Source: Cyclobacteriaceae bacterium (GTDB taxonomy: Bacteria; Bacteroidota; Bacteroidia; Cytophagales; Cyclobacteriaceae). From it: a stretch of 64,000 bases of DNA. The notes beneath the pieces were generated by a model, which saw only the letters and a program-made list of their open reading frames with translations, searched no databases and had not been told where the DNA came from. Where the stretch lies: the NCBI GenBank assembly GCA_028285445.1, contig JANQPQ010000056.1:364053-428052 (forward strand), written 5' to 3'. The position numbers were made by a program, and so were the translations under genes. Of the stretch, positions 52,215 through 61,900 are shown in pieces. The first letter of the stretch is position 1; every line of letters starts with the position of its first letter.

Positions 52215-52749
52215 ATCTCTTGTATTCAAGGTTAACCTTAACCTCAACTATTTCAGCAATGTTCTTAAAGAGCAATTTTGGAATCTTAATCTTGTAATCT
52301 TCAAGTTTTACAGGAAAACTGGCATTTATAAATATTTTCTCATCCTTAAACTCGAATGTGCCTTTAATGGTCACTTCTCTACTAACACCATGTATTTCCA
52401 AATTCCCGGTGGCGGTGGCATCTCTATCCCCAGGTTCTAAGGAAAAATTTGTCACCTTACCCTGAAAGGTAGCCTTGGGATATTTTTCGCTTTCCAGGTA
52501 CTTCTCATTGAAATGCTCCTGCATTAACGATTTCTCAAATTGAAATTCATTTATGGGTATGGAAAACACAATTGCACCTGATTCGGTGTCAAAAATACTT
52601 GTGGCTTTCTGGTTGTGGGCCTCGATATCCTCAATTGGGGCTTCGGAATAGAAAGATACCTCACTTTTATCTGTAATGTACTTTTGCCCAAACGCCAGGC
52701 TTCCAAAGCAAACTAGTACAGCCACTAATACAATTTTCATAGATTTCAT
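52204..52749 (-). CDS. YceI family periplasmic lipid-binding-like protein
   Basis: This 181-residue protein has a signal peptide (MKIVLVAVLVCFGSLAFGQ) and the YceI lipocalin-like barrel. KSEVSFYSEAPIEDIEAHN, SGAIVFSIPINEFQFEKSLM, QEHFNEKYLESEKYPKATFQ, LEIHGVSREVTIKG and IKIPKLLFKNIAEIVEVKV follow the family order. YceI proteins bind polyisoprenoid or quinone-like molecules. It is coupled to the downstream DUF5777 gene by an 11-base overlap and lies 11 bases after the cytochrome gene. Confidence 0.93.
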   Translation of the reverse strand: MKSMKIVLVAVLVCFGSLAFGQKYITDKSEVSFYSEAPIEDIEAHNQKATSIFDTESGAIVFSIPINEFQFEKSLMQEHFNEKYLESEKYPKATFQGKVTNFSLEPGDRDATATGNLEIHGVSREVTIKGTFEFKDEKIFINASFPVKLEDYKIKIPKLLFKNIAEIVEVKVNLEYKRYEK

Positions 52750-52760
52750 CTTACTTCTTA

Positions 52761-53120
52761 TTAATTATCCTGAGCGCCGCTATCGATCCAGCAAACTATT
52801 TGATTTACCTCCAAGGAGGTAAGAGAAAGTCCAGCTCGGGGCATGTCTCGTGTAATAACTCGTGTCCGAATATCCTCGCGATTAAATACTATTACATCGA
52901 AATTCTGCAGATTAACTCTTCCGGTTCCAGGAACATGACAACCAGCAATAGCACAATTGGTGTCTATAATTGGCTTCACCACTGCCTCAAATGTCACGGT
53001 TGCCGGGTCGCACTCAAAGGTCTCTACCGGAAACAACTCCTCCTGGTTTAAGTTTTCACAGCCCACCGTTGCAGCAAAAAATGCCACTACCAGAAACATC
53101 CAGAAACCAATCTTTTTCAT
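52761..53120 (-). CDS. Small lipoprotein cytochrome c-like protein with CxxxxCH site
   Basis: This ~119-residue protein has a lipoprotein signal (KKIGFWMFLVVAFFAATVGC), placing the start at ATG 53120. The mature domain is cytochrome-like: VTFEAVVKPIIDTNCAIAGC, with HVPGTG following, then a possible distal methionine in TRDMPRAG. It ends VNQIVCWIDSGAQDN, as in many Bacteroidota c-type cytochrome lipoproteins. The haem-binding motif is CAIAGCH, with four residues between the cysteines instead of two. It leads the YceI/DUF5777 operon. Confidence 0.82.
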   Translation of the reverse strand: MKKIGFWMFLVVAFFAATVGCENLNQEELFPVETFECDPATVTFEAVVKPIIDTNCAIAGCHVPGTGRVNLQNFDVIVFNREDIRTRVITRDMPRAGLSLTSLEVNQIVCWIDSGAQDN

Positions 53121-53336
53121 AAATAAATAATCCGAGGTATTTGTACAGTATACTAAGATAGTATCAAAATGGCTGCCCGAAATCAATACATTGGCACTCC
53201 TTACTACCTTGTAAACAAATTGTAGACCGATTTCCCCTACTCACAGCGTAAATACTTTGCAGTTACTACCGTTGAAATGTAGATAAGATGCGTATTTCCT
53301 TAATTCTCCATATAATTATCAAAGTTTGTGGTGAGA

Positions 53337-54410
53337 ATGAGTCTGCGTAAAATCATACATATCGATATGGATGCATTTTATGCTTCAGTAGAACAACGGG
53401 ATAATCCCGAATTGCGAGGAAAGCCCGTTGCTGTTGGTGGTAGTTCAGAACGAGGCGTAGTGGCAGCCGCCAGCTATGAAGCAAGAAAATACGGTGTTCG
53501 CTCCGCGATGCCTTCAAAAATTGCCAAGAGAAAATGCCCGGATCTTATCTTCGTAAACCACAGATTTGATGTCTATAAAGCAGTTTCAAAAACCATACGT
53601 GATATCTTTCATAACTATACAGACCTGGTAGAACCACTTTCACTGGACGAGGCATATCTTGATGTAACCCAAAATAAAATCGGTCTTAACTCCGCAACAC
53701 TAATTGCCAGGAAGATAAAGGAAGACATATTGAGGGAGACGGAACTTACCGCATCGGCAGGAATTTCCACCAACAAGTTTCTGGCGAAAGTAGCATCCGA
53801 TATCAATAAGCCTAATGGTCTAACGCTAATTCCCCCAGAAAAAACTCAAACATTTATTGACGCCCTTGCAATTGAAAGATTCCATGGAATAGGCAAGGTT
53901 ACCGCCAAGAAAATGAATGACCTTGGCATTTTTACCGGCAAAGATCTGAAAGAATGGAGAGAGCGAGATCTAATTAAAACTTTTGGTAAGGTAGGCAAAT
54001 TCTACTTTCAGATCGCTAACGGAAATGACGACCGGCCGGTTAACCCAGATCGCATCCGAAAATCGCTAAGCATAGAAAATACCTTCGAAAACGACATTGA
54101 AACTGCAGAACTTATGATGGTGGAGCTGGAGAAGTTAGCTGAACTTTTAGAAGAACGAATTAGGCGATCTGGTTCTTATGGTAAAACTTTAACATTAAAA
54201 GTAAAATTCTCTGATTTTAAGCAAATTACGAGAAGTAATACTATTTCAGAAATCATAGAAAAGAGCGACCAAATAATAGAATTACTTCCGGAATTAGTGT
54301 CAAATATCGACGTAAAATCCAACCATATAAGATTGCTGGGGCTGGGTGTCTCAAATCTAATTGGGGAAGCAAAACCAAACAACAGCGGTCAATTGACCCT
54401 CGAATTTTAG
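53337..54410 (+). CDS. dinB: DNA polymerase IV (Y-family translesion polymerase)
   Basis: This 357-residue Y-family polymerase has the N-terminal IIHIDMDAFYASVEQRDNPE with metal-binding Asp10, the steric gate region, and the second acidic motif SLDEAYLDVT. Helix-hairpin-helix segments (ERFHGIGKVTAKKMNDLG) and the little-finger domain follow. The C-terminal QLTLEF resembles the clamp-binding peptide. It bypasses lesions and is error-prone. ATG 53337 is preferred to GTG codons just upstream. No LexA-type box is evident. It converges on the rhomboid gene. Confidence 0.95.
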   Translation: MSLRKIIHIDMDAFYASVEQRDNPELRGKPVAVGGSSERGVVAAASYEARKYGVRSAMPSKIAKRKCPDLIFVNHRFDVYKAVSKTIRDIFHNYTDLVEPLSLDEAYLDVTQNKIGLNSATLIARKIKEDILRETELTASAGISTNKFLAKVASDINKPNGLTLIPPEKTQTFIDALAIERFHGIGKVTAKKMNDLGIFTGKDLKEWRERDLIKTFGKVGKFYFQIANGNDDRPVNPDRIRKSLSIENTFENDIETAELMMVELEKLAELLEERIRRSGSYGKTLTLKVKFSDFKQITRSNTISEIIEKSDQIIELLPELVSNIDVKSNHIRLLGLGVSNLIGEAKPNNSGQLTLEF

Positions 54411-54429
54411 GCTTCGCAGCTATGAAGCC
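54410..54429. terminator. Small hairpin spanning the convergent stops of dinB and the rhomboid gene
   Basis: GGCTTC (54410-54415) pairs with GAAGCC (54424-54429) around an 8-base loop. It overlaps the last base of the dinB stop and contains the opposing TAG stop. No T-run follows on either strand, so a bidirectional terminator function is only possible. Confidence 0.25.
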
Positions 54430-54986
54430 CCCTTGCTACTCTTACTTTGCACATAGGCAACAGCGGCCCCTACCGCCGCCCCAAAGATGTGCGATTCCCA
54501 GGAAATGCCCGGTTGATTTGGTAAGATACCGTAAATAAGCGTCCAGTAAAATGAGAGGATGATAACAGAGATCAACAACGACCGCAGGTCTTTTCTAAAT
54601 ATTCCAAAAAAGATTAGGAATGCAGCCAGCCCGTAAATTAACCCACTTGCCCCGATATGAAATGATGAAGACCGGGCAAAACCCCAAACAAGCAAACCCG
54701 TGAAGAAGTAGCATTGCAAGAAGACCTTCCTGGCTATTACGTCATAAAAGAAATACACCGTGGTTCCCAAAAAAAGTAGCGGGAAAGTATTCGAAATCAA
54801 GTGTACAATGTTACCATGAATTAATGGGGCCGTGAGTATGCCAATCAGACCAAACTTAGTTCGGGGTAATATGCCCAAAAAACCAAGATCATGACTCAAA
54901 AACTGTTCAATCCAAAAAACCAACCACATTAAAAAAACCAGTCGGCTGGGAACAATAATACTTCCTAAAAAAGTTGGTTTGGACAT
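54420..54986 (-). CDS. Rhomboid family intramembrane serine protease
   Basis: This 188-residue, six-helix membrane protein has the catalytic dyad Ser114 (GASG) and His166 (SWESHIFGAAVGA). The conserved HLISN (63-67) stabilises the oxyanion, and no extra domains are present. It cleaves transmembrane segments of other proteins; the substrate is unknown. It starts 12 bases after the TerB-like gene and is probably co-transcribed with it. Confidence 0.93.
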   Translation of the reverse strand: MSKPTFLGSIIVPSRLVFLMWLVFWIEQFLSHDLGFLGILPRTKFGLIGILTAPLIHGNIVHLISNTFPLLFLGTTVYFFYDVIARKVFLQCYFFTGLLVWGFARSSSFHIGASGLIYGLAAFLIFFGIFRKDLRSLLISVIILSFYWTLIYGILPNQPGISWESHIFGAAVGAAVAYVQSKSSKGAS

Positions 54987-54998
54987 TTGGTGCCCCCG

Positions 54999-55460
54999 CT
55001 ATGAGGGATCCTTGATCATTTTGAGATCTACTACCTGGGACTCCTCAAAGCCGACAGACATAAACCCAAATACACCACCAGAGGCCTCTGCTATTTTTCT
55101 AGCCAGGTCTTTTACACTCTCATAGAACTTAACCGCAAACCCCTTGTCTAGTTTTGGAAGAATATCATTTAGGCGGCCTAATTCCTCTGAGATCATCTCA
55201 TTTCTTTCTGCGGTTTTCAAAGGATATTCCTGAATGGTAATTTTCAATTTGTCTTCAAAATCCTCACCGGCAAGCGTATAGTACTCGCGCAATTCCTTCC
55301 TGGCCTTTTGTGGCTTTAACTTCATTACAGTTACCGCCTCTTTCATTTCAGATTTATCAATTTCATCGTCAGCACCAGCTATTAGAATACTCACCAAAAC
55401 GGGTACTTTGTACATCAAATCAGCTTCCTCAGACTGTAGTGCTTCAAATTCCGGTATCAT
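54999..55460 (-). CDS. TerB-like helical protein
   Basis: This 153-residue protein without signal peptide is all alpha-helical. The segment VPVLVSILIAGADDEIDKSE, then MKEAV, resembles the acidic first half of TerB-type domains. LARKIAEASGGVFGFMSVG and a hydrophobic end follow. Family members bind divalent metal, but function here is unknown. It precedes the rhomboid gene by 12 bases and is divergent from the response regulator. Confidence 0.7.
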   Translation of the reverse strand: MIPEFEALQSEEADLMYKVPVLVSILIAGADDEIDKSEMKEAVTVMKLKPQKARKELREYYTLAGEDFEDKLKITIQEYPLKTAERNEMISEELGRLNDILPKLDKGFAVKFYESVKDLARKIAEASGGVFGFMSVGFEESQVVDLKMIKDPS

Positions 55461-55589
55461 TTAGTCCAATTATTTAGTTCATTATAATGTCGTAAAAATA
55501 AAGTTTATATTAAATTTTAAAATCAATATTTTGCGCATTTTCTGGATACTTTTTGTGTTTTGCCCGCATTCACGAAATGAGTACCCCCA

Positions 55590-55612
55590 ATTAAAATTGA
55601 ATTCATTTTAAT
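55590..55612. promoter_or_regulatory. Near-perfect palindrome abutting the response-regulator start codon
   Basis: ATTAAAAT, one bulged T, GAATTC, then ATTTTAAT form a 23-base palindrome with one extra base. It ends immediately before the ATG at 55613. It could be an operator for a dimeric regulator, or a leader hairpin that would cover the ribosome-binding region. Confidence 0.55.
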
Positions 55613-56965
55613 ATGCACCTTAGCGACCCCTTCAAGATATTCATAATCGAAGACGACCCAACTTACAAGAAGTTTCTAGAGTACGTACTAAGTTTAAATC
55701 CAGACTTTGAGGTTAATGCATATGAATCCGGTAAGGAGTGCATAGACAATCTGCATCTTAATCCGTCGGTTATCACCTTAGATTATTCCCTACCAGACAT
55801 GAAAGGTGAAGAGGTGCTTAAGGAGATTAAGAATCACAACCCAAACTGCCATGTGATCATTGTCTCTGCTCAGGAGAAGATAGGAACCGCTGTAGACCTG
55901 CTTAAGCAAGGAGCCTACGATTACATAACCAAAGATGAGGAGACCAAGGACAAGCTTCTGAACACCATCAATAACGCCCGAAGAAATGTTTCATTGATTC
56001 AGGAGCTTGATGACCTGAAGGAAGAAATAACGGGCAGATACGAGTTTTCCAAAAGCATAATTGGTTCGAGCAGCGCAATCAAGAAAACATTTGCTCTTCT
56101 TGAAAAGGCAGTTAAGACCAATATTACTGTCTCAATTACGGGCGAAACCGGTACTGGAAAGGAACTCGTGGCCAAAGCTATCCATTACAACTCTGACCGA
56201 AATAAAAAGAAGTTTGTAGCCGTAAACATTGCGGCCATCCCCAGAGAACTAATTGAAAGCGAGCTTTTCGGTTATGAGAAAGGTGCCTTTACTGGGGCAG
56301 CAAGTAGAAGAATTGGCAAATTTGAGGAGGCTAACGGAGGCTCAATCTTTCTGGATGAAATTGCTGAGATGGATGTAAACCTCCAGGCAAAACTACTGAG
56401 GGCTCTACAAGAAAAAGAAATAACACGAATTGGCGGGAATGAGGTTATTAAGCTAGACCTACGGATAATTGTTGCTACACACAAGAACCTATCGGAGGAA
56501 GTGAAGAACGAGAATTTCAGGGAAGATTTGTACTACCGGCTGCTTGGTTTACCCATTCACCTACCTGCACTGAGAGAAAGAGGGAATGACATATTGGTAA
56601 TAGCCAAGCACTTGCTAAAACAGTTCTGCAAAGACAATAAGTTAGATTCTATCATTATCAACAACGATGGCCAAGAGAAGCTTCTGAGTTATCACTACCC
56701 TGGCAATGTTAGAGAGCTGAAGTCCGTTATCGAACTGGCAGCGGTAATGTGCAATGAGAAGGAGATTGGAAGTGATGATATTAAATTCAACAGTGTAATG
56801 AGGGAGGAGAATTTGACTTTCGAAGAGATGACACTTAAGGAGTATACTTTTAAAATTATCCGGTACTTTCTTGAAAAATACGACAACAACGTGCTGGAAG
56901 TAGCTGAAAAGCTTGACATTGGAAAGTCAAGTATATACCGTTATTTAAAAGAGATGGAGGAATAA
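55613..56965 (+). CDS. Sigma-54-dependent response regulator (NtrC type)
   Basis: This 450-residue activator has a receiver domain (~5-125) with phospho-acceptor Asp57 (VITLDYSLPD). The AAA+ domain (~145-375) has Walker A GETGTGKE (177-184), ESELFGYEKGAFTGA containing the sigma-54 loop (GAFTGA, 224-229), and a Walker B segment in GGSIFLDEIAEMD. The C-terminal Fis-type helix-turn-helix has VLEVAEKLDIGKSSIYRYLK. It activates sigma-54 promoters when phosphorylated. The hybrid kinase gene starts four bases later. I found no sigma-54 promoter (GG-N10-GC) in the visible leader. Confidence 0.95.
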   Translation: MHLSDPFKIFIIEDDPTYKKFLEYVLSLNPDFEVNAYESGKECIDNLHLNPSVITLDYSLPDMKGEEVLKEIKNHNPNCHVIIVSAQEKIGTAVDLLKQGAYDYITKDEETKDKLLNTINNARRNVSLIQELDDLKEEITGRYEFSKSIIGSSSAIKKTFALLEKAVKTNITVSITGETGTGKELVAKAIHYNSDRNKKKFVAVNIAAIPRELIESELFGYEKGAFTGAASRRIGKFEEANGGSIFLDEIAEMDVNLQAKLLRALQEKEITRIGGNEVIKLDLRIIVATHKNLSEEVKNENFREDLYYRLLGLPIHLPALRERGNDILVIAKHLLKQFCKDNKLDSIIINNDGQEKLLSYHYPGNVRELKSVIELAAVMCNEKEIGSDDIKFNSVMREENLTFEEMTLKEYTFKIIRYFLEKYDNNVLEVAEKLDIGKSSIYRYLKEMEE

Positions 56966-56968
56966 TCG

Positions 56969-58912
56969 GTGGCTGACAATTCTGACAATAACACTAAAAT
57001 CAGCGAATACATCAGTGCTGGTGGCTTCTACCAAACAGTAGTTGAAGATGGAGCCGACGTTATTTTTATTGTCAATTACCAGGGATTGATCCTTTACCAC
57101 AATCCCTCAGTCCAGGACACATTAGGCCACAAGCCCAACAGCCTCGTTGGCAAGAACTTCTTTGACTTCATTCATGAAGATAAAAAGGAAGAATTGATCA
57201 AGACCTTTGAAGAAATATCTGCAGCACATTATACCGAAAACGTGGAATTTCTTTTTCAAGAGTACTCCGGGCAGTACAAGTACCTGGAATTCAACGCAAT
57301 AAACCTCAAGCAAAAGAGCGGATTAGATGGTCTTATCCTAGATTGTAGGGATATCTCACAGCGCAAAAAGGCAGCCGAAGAACTTATACAAGCACAAAAG
57401 GCTAAGGAATTGTTCCTAGCAAATATGAGCCATGAGATAAGAACGCCCATAAATGGTATAGCAGGAATGGTAAACTTGCTTCAGGAATTTGGAGGCAGTA
57501 AAGAGCAAGAGAAGTATCTGAATGCCATTAAGAATTCTGCCGACCACTTGAAGGTAATTATTAACGACATTCTTGACTTCGCCGCTATTGAGTCCGGCAA
57601 ACTAAAATTTGAAAAAATTGGATTTAGCCCGAAGGAGCAAATAACCTCCGTTGCGGAACCCCTCCTACTTAGTGCCAGGGAAAAAGGCCTGCTAATAAAC
57701 TGCGTAATTGACTCAGAAGTAGACAACATCTATCTGGGGGATCCAGTACGACTAAATCAAATATTGGTTAATCTCATTAACAACGCTATAAAGTTTAGCA
57801 ATAAAGGGAAAATACAAGTCTCAGCTCAATTGAATAAAGCCATAGACCAAACACATCATATAGCATTTGCTGTTGAGGATGAAGGCATTGGAATATCCGA
57901 GGAAGGTATTAAGAGAATATTCGATTCCTTTAGCCAGGCAGATGAGAGTATAACACGTAAGTATGGTGGCACCGGCTTAGGACTCGCCATCTGCCAGCAA
58001 TTAGTTGAGCTACAGGGTGGGAAGATTTGGGCCGAAAGCAAAGTGAAGAAAGGGAGTAAGTTCTTCTTTACGATACCCTATCAACTTGGGACTAAGGACG
58101 ATTTCAGAAAGGAGTTTGTGAAAATAGAGTATACCCAAAGGGAACTCATTAACTATAACATTCTGCTTGTAGAAGACAATGACATAAATCGTATGTACGC
58201 CACTAAACTTCTACAGAAATGGAAATGTGAGGTGGACATCGCCGAAAACGGTAAAATAGCCACGGAGCAAGCCTCCAAGAAGGTATACGACCTGATCTTA
58301 ATGGATTTACAGATGCCCCTGATGGATGGCTTTGAAGCAACTAAATTTATTCGCAATAAACTACAAAAGCCTAATAGCGATGCACCAATAATTGCACTTA
58401 CTGCAAACGCGATTAAAGGTGATAATGACCGATGTATCGAAGTGGGTATGAATGATTACTTGTCCAAGCCCTTTACGCCAGAGAAATTATACGGAAAGAT
58501 AGTAGAATATTACCATGAAGATAGACCGGCTATTCCAGAGGATGCTGATGTTTTTTCAAGTGAGCATCTAACTAACCTTGATTACCTGAGGGGAGTCTGC
58601 AATGGAGACGTGGATTTCATGCAGGAAATGATCAACACCTTTATCACCAAAACACCAGAGATGTTACTGGGAATGAGAGAGTCCGTGCAAAGCTCAGATT
58701 GGTCGCAAGTGGGGAGTATTGCTCATAAGCTCAAACCTTCAATAACTTTTATGGGTATTGACCGCGTGAAGCAACTAGTCAAGGACATTGAGGAGTCTGG
58801 AAAAGAGCGTAAGAACATTGAAGAGCTCCCCGGCATGGTAGAAAGTCTAGTAACGGTTTGTGAAGCTGCTATTGACGATCTAAAGAACAAGCTGGAGCGA
58901 GGTATCTCCTAG
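56969..58912 (+). CDS. Soluble PAS hybrid histidine kinase with receiver and HPt domains
   Basis: This 647-residue signalling protein without transmembrane helices consists of a PAS domain (~20-130), a HisKA domain with His155 (NMSHEIRTPING), and a HATPase domain with NLINNAIKF and GGTGLGLAIC. A receiver domain with Asp446 (LILMDLQMPLMDG) and an HPt domain with His586 (SIAHKLKP) follow. The phosphate can therefore pass His-Asp-His and then to the NtrC-type regulator encoded four bases upstream. It senses a cytoplasmic signal through PAS. The start is GTG at 56969. It converges on the giant gene with a five-base gap. Confidence 0.93.
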   Translation: MADNSDNNTKISEYISAGGFYQTVVEDGADVIFIVNYQGLILYHNPSVQDTLGHKPNSLVGKNFFDFIHEDKKEELIKTFEEISAAHYTENVEFLFQEYSGQYKYLEFNAINLKQKSGLDGLILDCRDISQRKKAAEELIQAQKAKELFLANMSHEIRTPINGIAGMVNLLQEFGGSKEQEKYLNAIKNSADHLKVIINDILDFAAIESGKLKFEKIGFSPKEQITSVAEPLLLSAREKGLLINCVIDSEVDNIYLGDPVRLNQILVNLINNAIKFSNKGKIQVSAQLNKAIDQTHHIAFAVEDEGIGISEEGIKRIFDSFSQADESITRKYGGTGLGLAICQQLVELQGGKIWAESKVKKGSKFFFTIPYQLGTKDDFRKEFVKIEYTQRELINYNILLVEDNDINRMYATKLLQKWKCEVDIAENGKIATEQASKKVYDLILMDLQMPLMDGFEATKFIRNKLQKPNSDAPIIALTANAIKGDNDRCIEVGMNDYLSKPFTPEKLYGKIVEYYHEDRPAIPEDADVFSSEHLTNLDYLRGVCNGDVDFMQEMINTFITKTPEMLLGMRESVQSSDWSQVGSIAHKLKPSITFMGIDRVKQLVKDIEESGKERKNIEELPGMVESLVTVCEAAIDDLKNKLERGIS

Positions 58913-58917
58913 AATAT

Positions 58918-61900
58918 CTATCTGTGCATAATGGCGATCTTCTTATAAATCGCTGGTTCATTATCTACACTTACCACCACGAAATAGATACCATTCTTTA
59001 TCTGCTTAGTATCGATCTGCACTCTGTTGTTTCTAAATACCAGGTTTCCTTCAGAGATAGTAACACCTCTTTGATCGATTATTTGCCAAGTATAATCTCT
59101 GCTTGATGGAGCCTCCAGTTCAAAGTTTAGAATATCCTGAACAGGGTTTGGATAGATGCTTAAGCTCTCAAGTTCATCTACAAAAGGATCGTCGGTACTT
59201 ACTATTACCGGTGGCTTCTTGTTGGATAAACTAATTATTTCCGCCTGGTAAATCTCATTAGACCCATTGCTATTACTTTGGATAAAAACAATGGCGGCAA
59301 GCTTGGTGGAATCGTATATCTGCACATCAATCTCCCAGTTTTCAGTAATGCTCTCCATTTGTCCCAACTGCCAAGCTTGATTAAACAACGTGCCAGCTGC
59401 ATCTGGCAAGAACCTTTTCAGGACATTTCTGAGAGTATCATTAGACGCTGTTACAATTTCCTCTTCCACCACAGCTATAAAGACCTTAATCTGTTCATTG
59501 AGTGTGTCTAAGGCGGTAATATTGGCTGTAATGTTAATTTCAGTCGATGGCGCAGGGTTCTCCTGGATCTGTATACCAAACTTAGGATTGACCAGAGACC
59601 TCTTGTCGATATCTATTTCATCCCATAAGAAGGAATTGCCATCAAAATTCTCAATAGGTGTGTTTCCATCAATTGCTGTAAATGGAGGCTGATCCACACC
59701 GTATACAAACGTTCTAGCTTCTGGTCCTCCAGGGTTGTCTTCGTTATACTGATCCAAACCTGGTTCATTAATATGATATTGCAACGGGATCAAATCAATC
59801 ACGCCGATATTAGCTTTGATATTCCTGATCCGATCTAGCTCAGTAATTACGTCATTATGGAATTGGGAACTGATGTTGGTAAATTGCTCTACCAAAACAT
59901 TTCGGGTTCTCTCTCCTATCCATACATTATCAAAAGCAAAGCCATCAAAATCTGTTCCGGGCTCATTATCCGCGTTACTACCAAAAGCCACTCTAAGTCT
60001 CACATTTGGTTCACCTTTAACAGCATCTAAGTTGTGATAGGCTCTTCTCCAACCTTCATCTTTTCCAGACCAACCTAAATCTCCAAACGGCTGATTACCG
60101 GGCTTACCTACAATGGATGAGGTGTTATACCATTCAATACCACCGTCAGCTTCCAGGCCACCGACCAAATTCCATGTAAATCCTCCATCAATGGAATACT
60201 GCAATACAGCCCCATCAAACCCTTCATCGGTACTAGACCAGATGTCCATATAAATCATTGGCCGCTCCAAAGCAGTGAAATCGAAGCACGGTCCATCAAC
60301 CCAAGAGCTTTCGTTGGGGAAGTAAGTGCCTCCATTACGGCCAGTCCACCAAGCATTGGAACCTGAGGCAGCTGCATTAATTATTGAACCGGATGGAGGC
60401 CCCCAAATCCAACTGGTATCGCTGGGTGTAGCGCTTGTTAGGTCTGCATTGGCAACCCAACCACCAGTTCCTGAATCAAAGTCCTGGAAGTAAGGGAATT
60501 GCGTTTGAGTGGTGAATGGTAGAATAAATGTCTTTTGCGTGAAGGAGTTAGTACAAAGTTTATCCGTGGTCACGAAAATGGTTACGTCATATACTCCGGT
60601 GTTAACGTATTGGTGGAATGGGTCCTTATAAGTCCCGTTTGTTATTGAACCATCAGGATGGGTAATGTTCAGCGTACTGGCCGGTGGTCCTGAGACTACA
60701 TTACCATCTCCAAAATCCCAAGTATAAATATCGATAGTACCAGTAGGCAGCATGGTCCTATCTCTAAAGGCTGTAAAATCGCCGTTGCAGATATCTTGCC
60801 ACTCAAACGAAGCGACAGGGATTGGGCCAATGGAAACAAGTTTGGTAATATTCTCTTCGCACTGGAGGTTATTATTAGTCCTTACAGTCAGCCTTACAAA
60901 ATAGTCATTAGGATTCTGGTAGAGGTGCTTTGGATTCTGCTTAGTGCTACTAACGCCATCACCAAAATCCCAGCTCCATTCAGTGATTTGGGAGGCCACT
61001 ATTGACCCATCGACTACTGACTGATCTTGGAATTGAATACTATCCCTTACACAGAAATTGAGCACATTAAAATCAGAGACTGGGGCAGGGTTTACAATAA
61101 TGTTTTCTATGGCGGTGTTAGTTACCATATTTATATCAGTAAATTCATATTCAAGCAAGTGTGCCCCTGCTCCCGCCACTGCAGGATTGAATATGTAGTT
61201 AGACCCGTCAAAAGTTACTCCAGGACCAGTAAAAATTCCGCCTGGGGGATCTCCAACTAGAAGTAACTCACTGCCATTTTCGCACCTTTCAGGGTCCAGT
61301 CCTGGAATATCCACTGGGGGAACACCAAATACAAATACCGAATCGAGCTTAAAGTTGGTACAGGTGGTGATTGGATCGGTATAAGTATATGTTATATGAT
61401 TATACACTCCTGTGTCGGCAAGCAATGGCGCAAATGCGCTACCAACAATACCGGTTCCGCTAAAAGTACCTCCAACAGGGCTTCCGACAAGGTTAATAAT
61501 TGGATCATTCTGAGCAGCTGTGGCTGGAAGATTGAAGAAATCCACTACTGGTAAGGGATTTACGAAGAGGTTTACCTGATCTGTGATTATTACGCAAGGT
61601 CCACCCGCATCCGGATCATTGGTTCGCAATTCGAAAACAATATTTGTACTAACATCGCCGGCATCCAGCGTATAGGTGGCAGTGACCTCCCCTGTACCAC
61701 CGTTGTAACTACTTGTGCTTAAGTTGGCTGGCACTCCATTACTTACTACAAACCAGTCGCCATCTGTCGCGCTACCTCCAACGAATCCACTTAAACCTAC
61801 TGCGCCGGCATCTTCACAAATCTCAAAATCAAGCCCGGCATCAGACGTTGCAATTGGATTCACCGTAACAACGAAATTTGTCGTTGTTCCAACACATCCG

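Noticed and set aside
55540..55575. Possible sigma-54 promoter (CTGGATACTTTTTGTG)
   Set aside because: The GG is not followed by GC at the required ten-base spacing.
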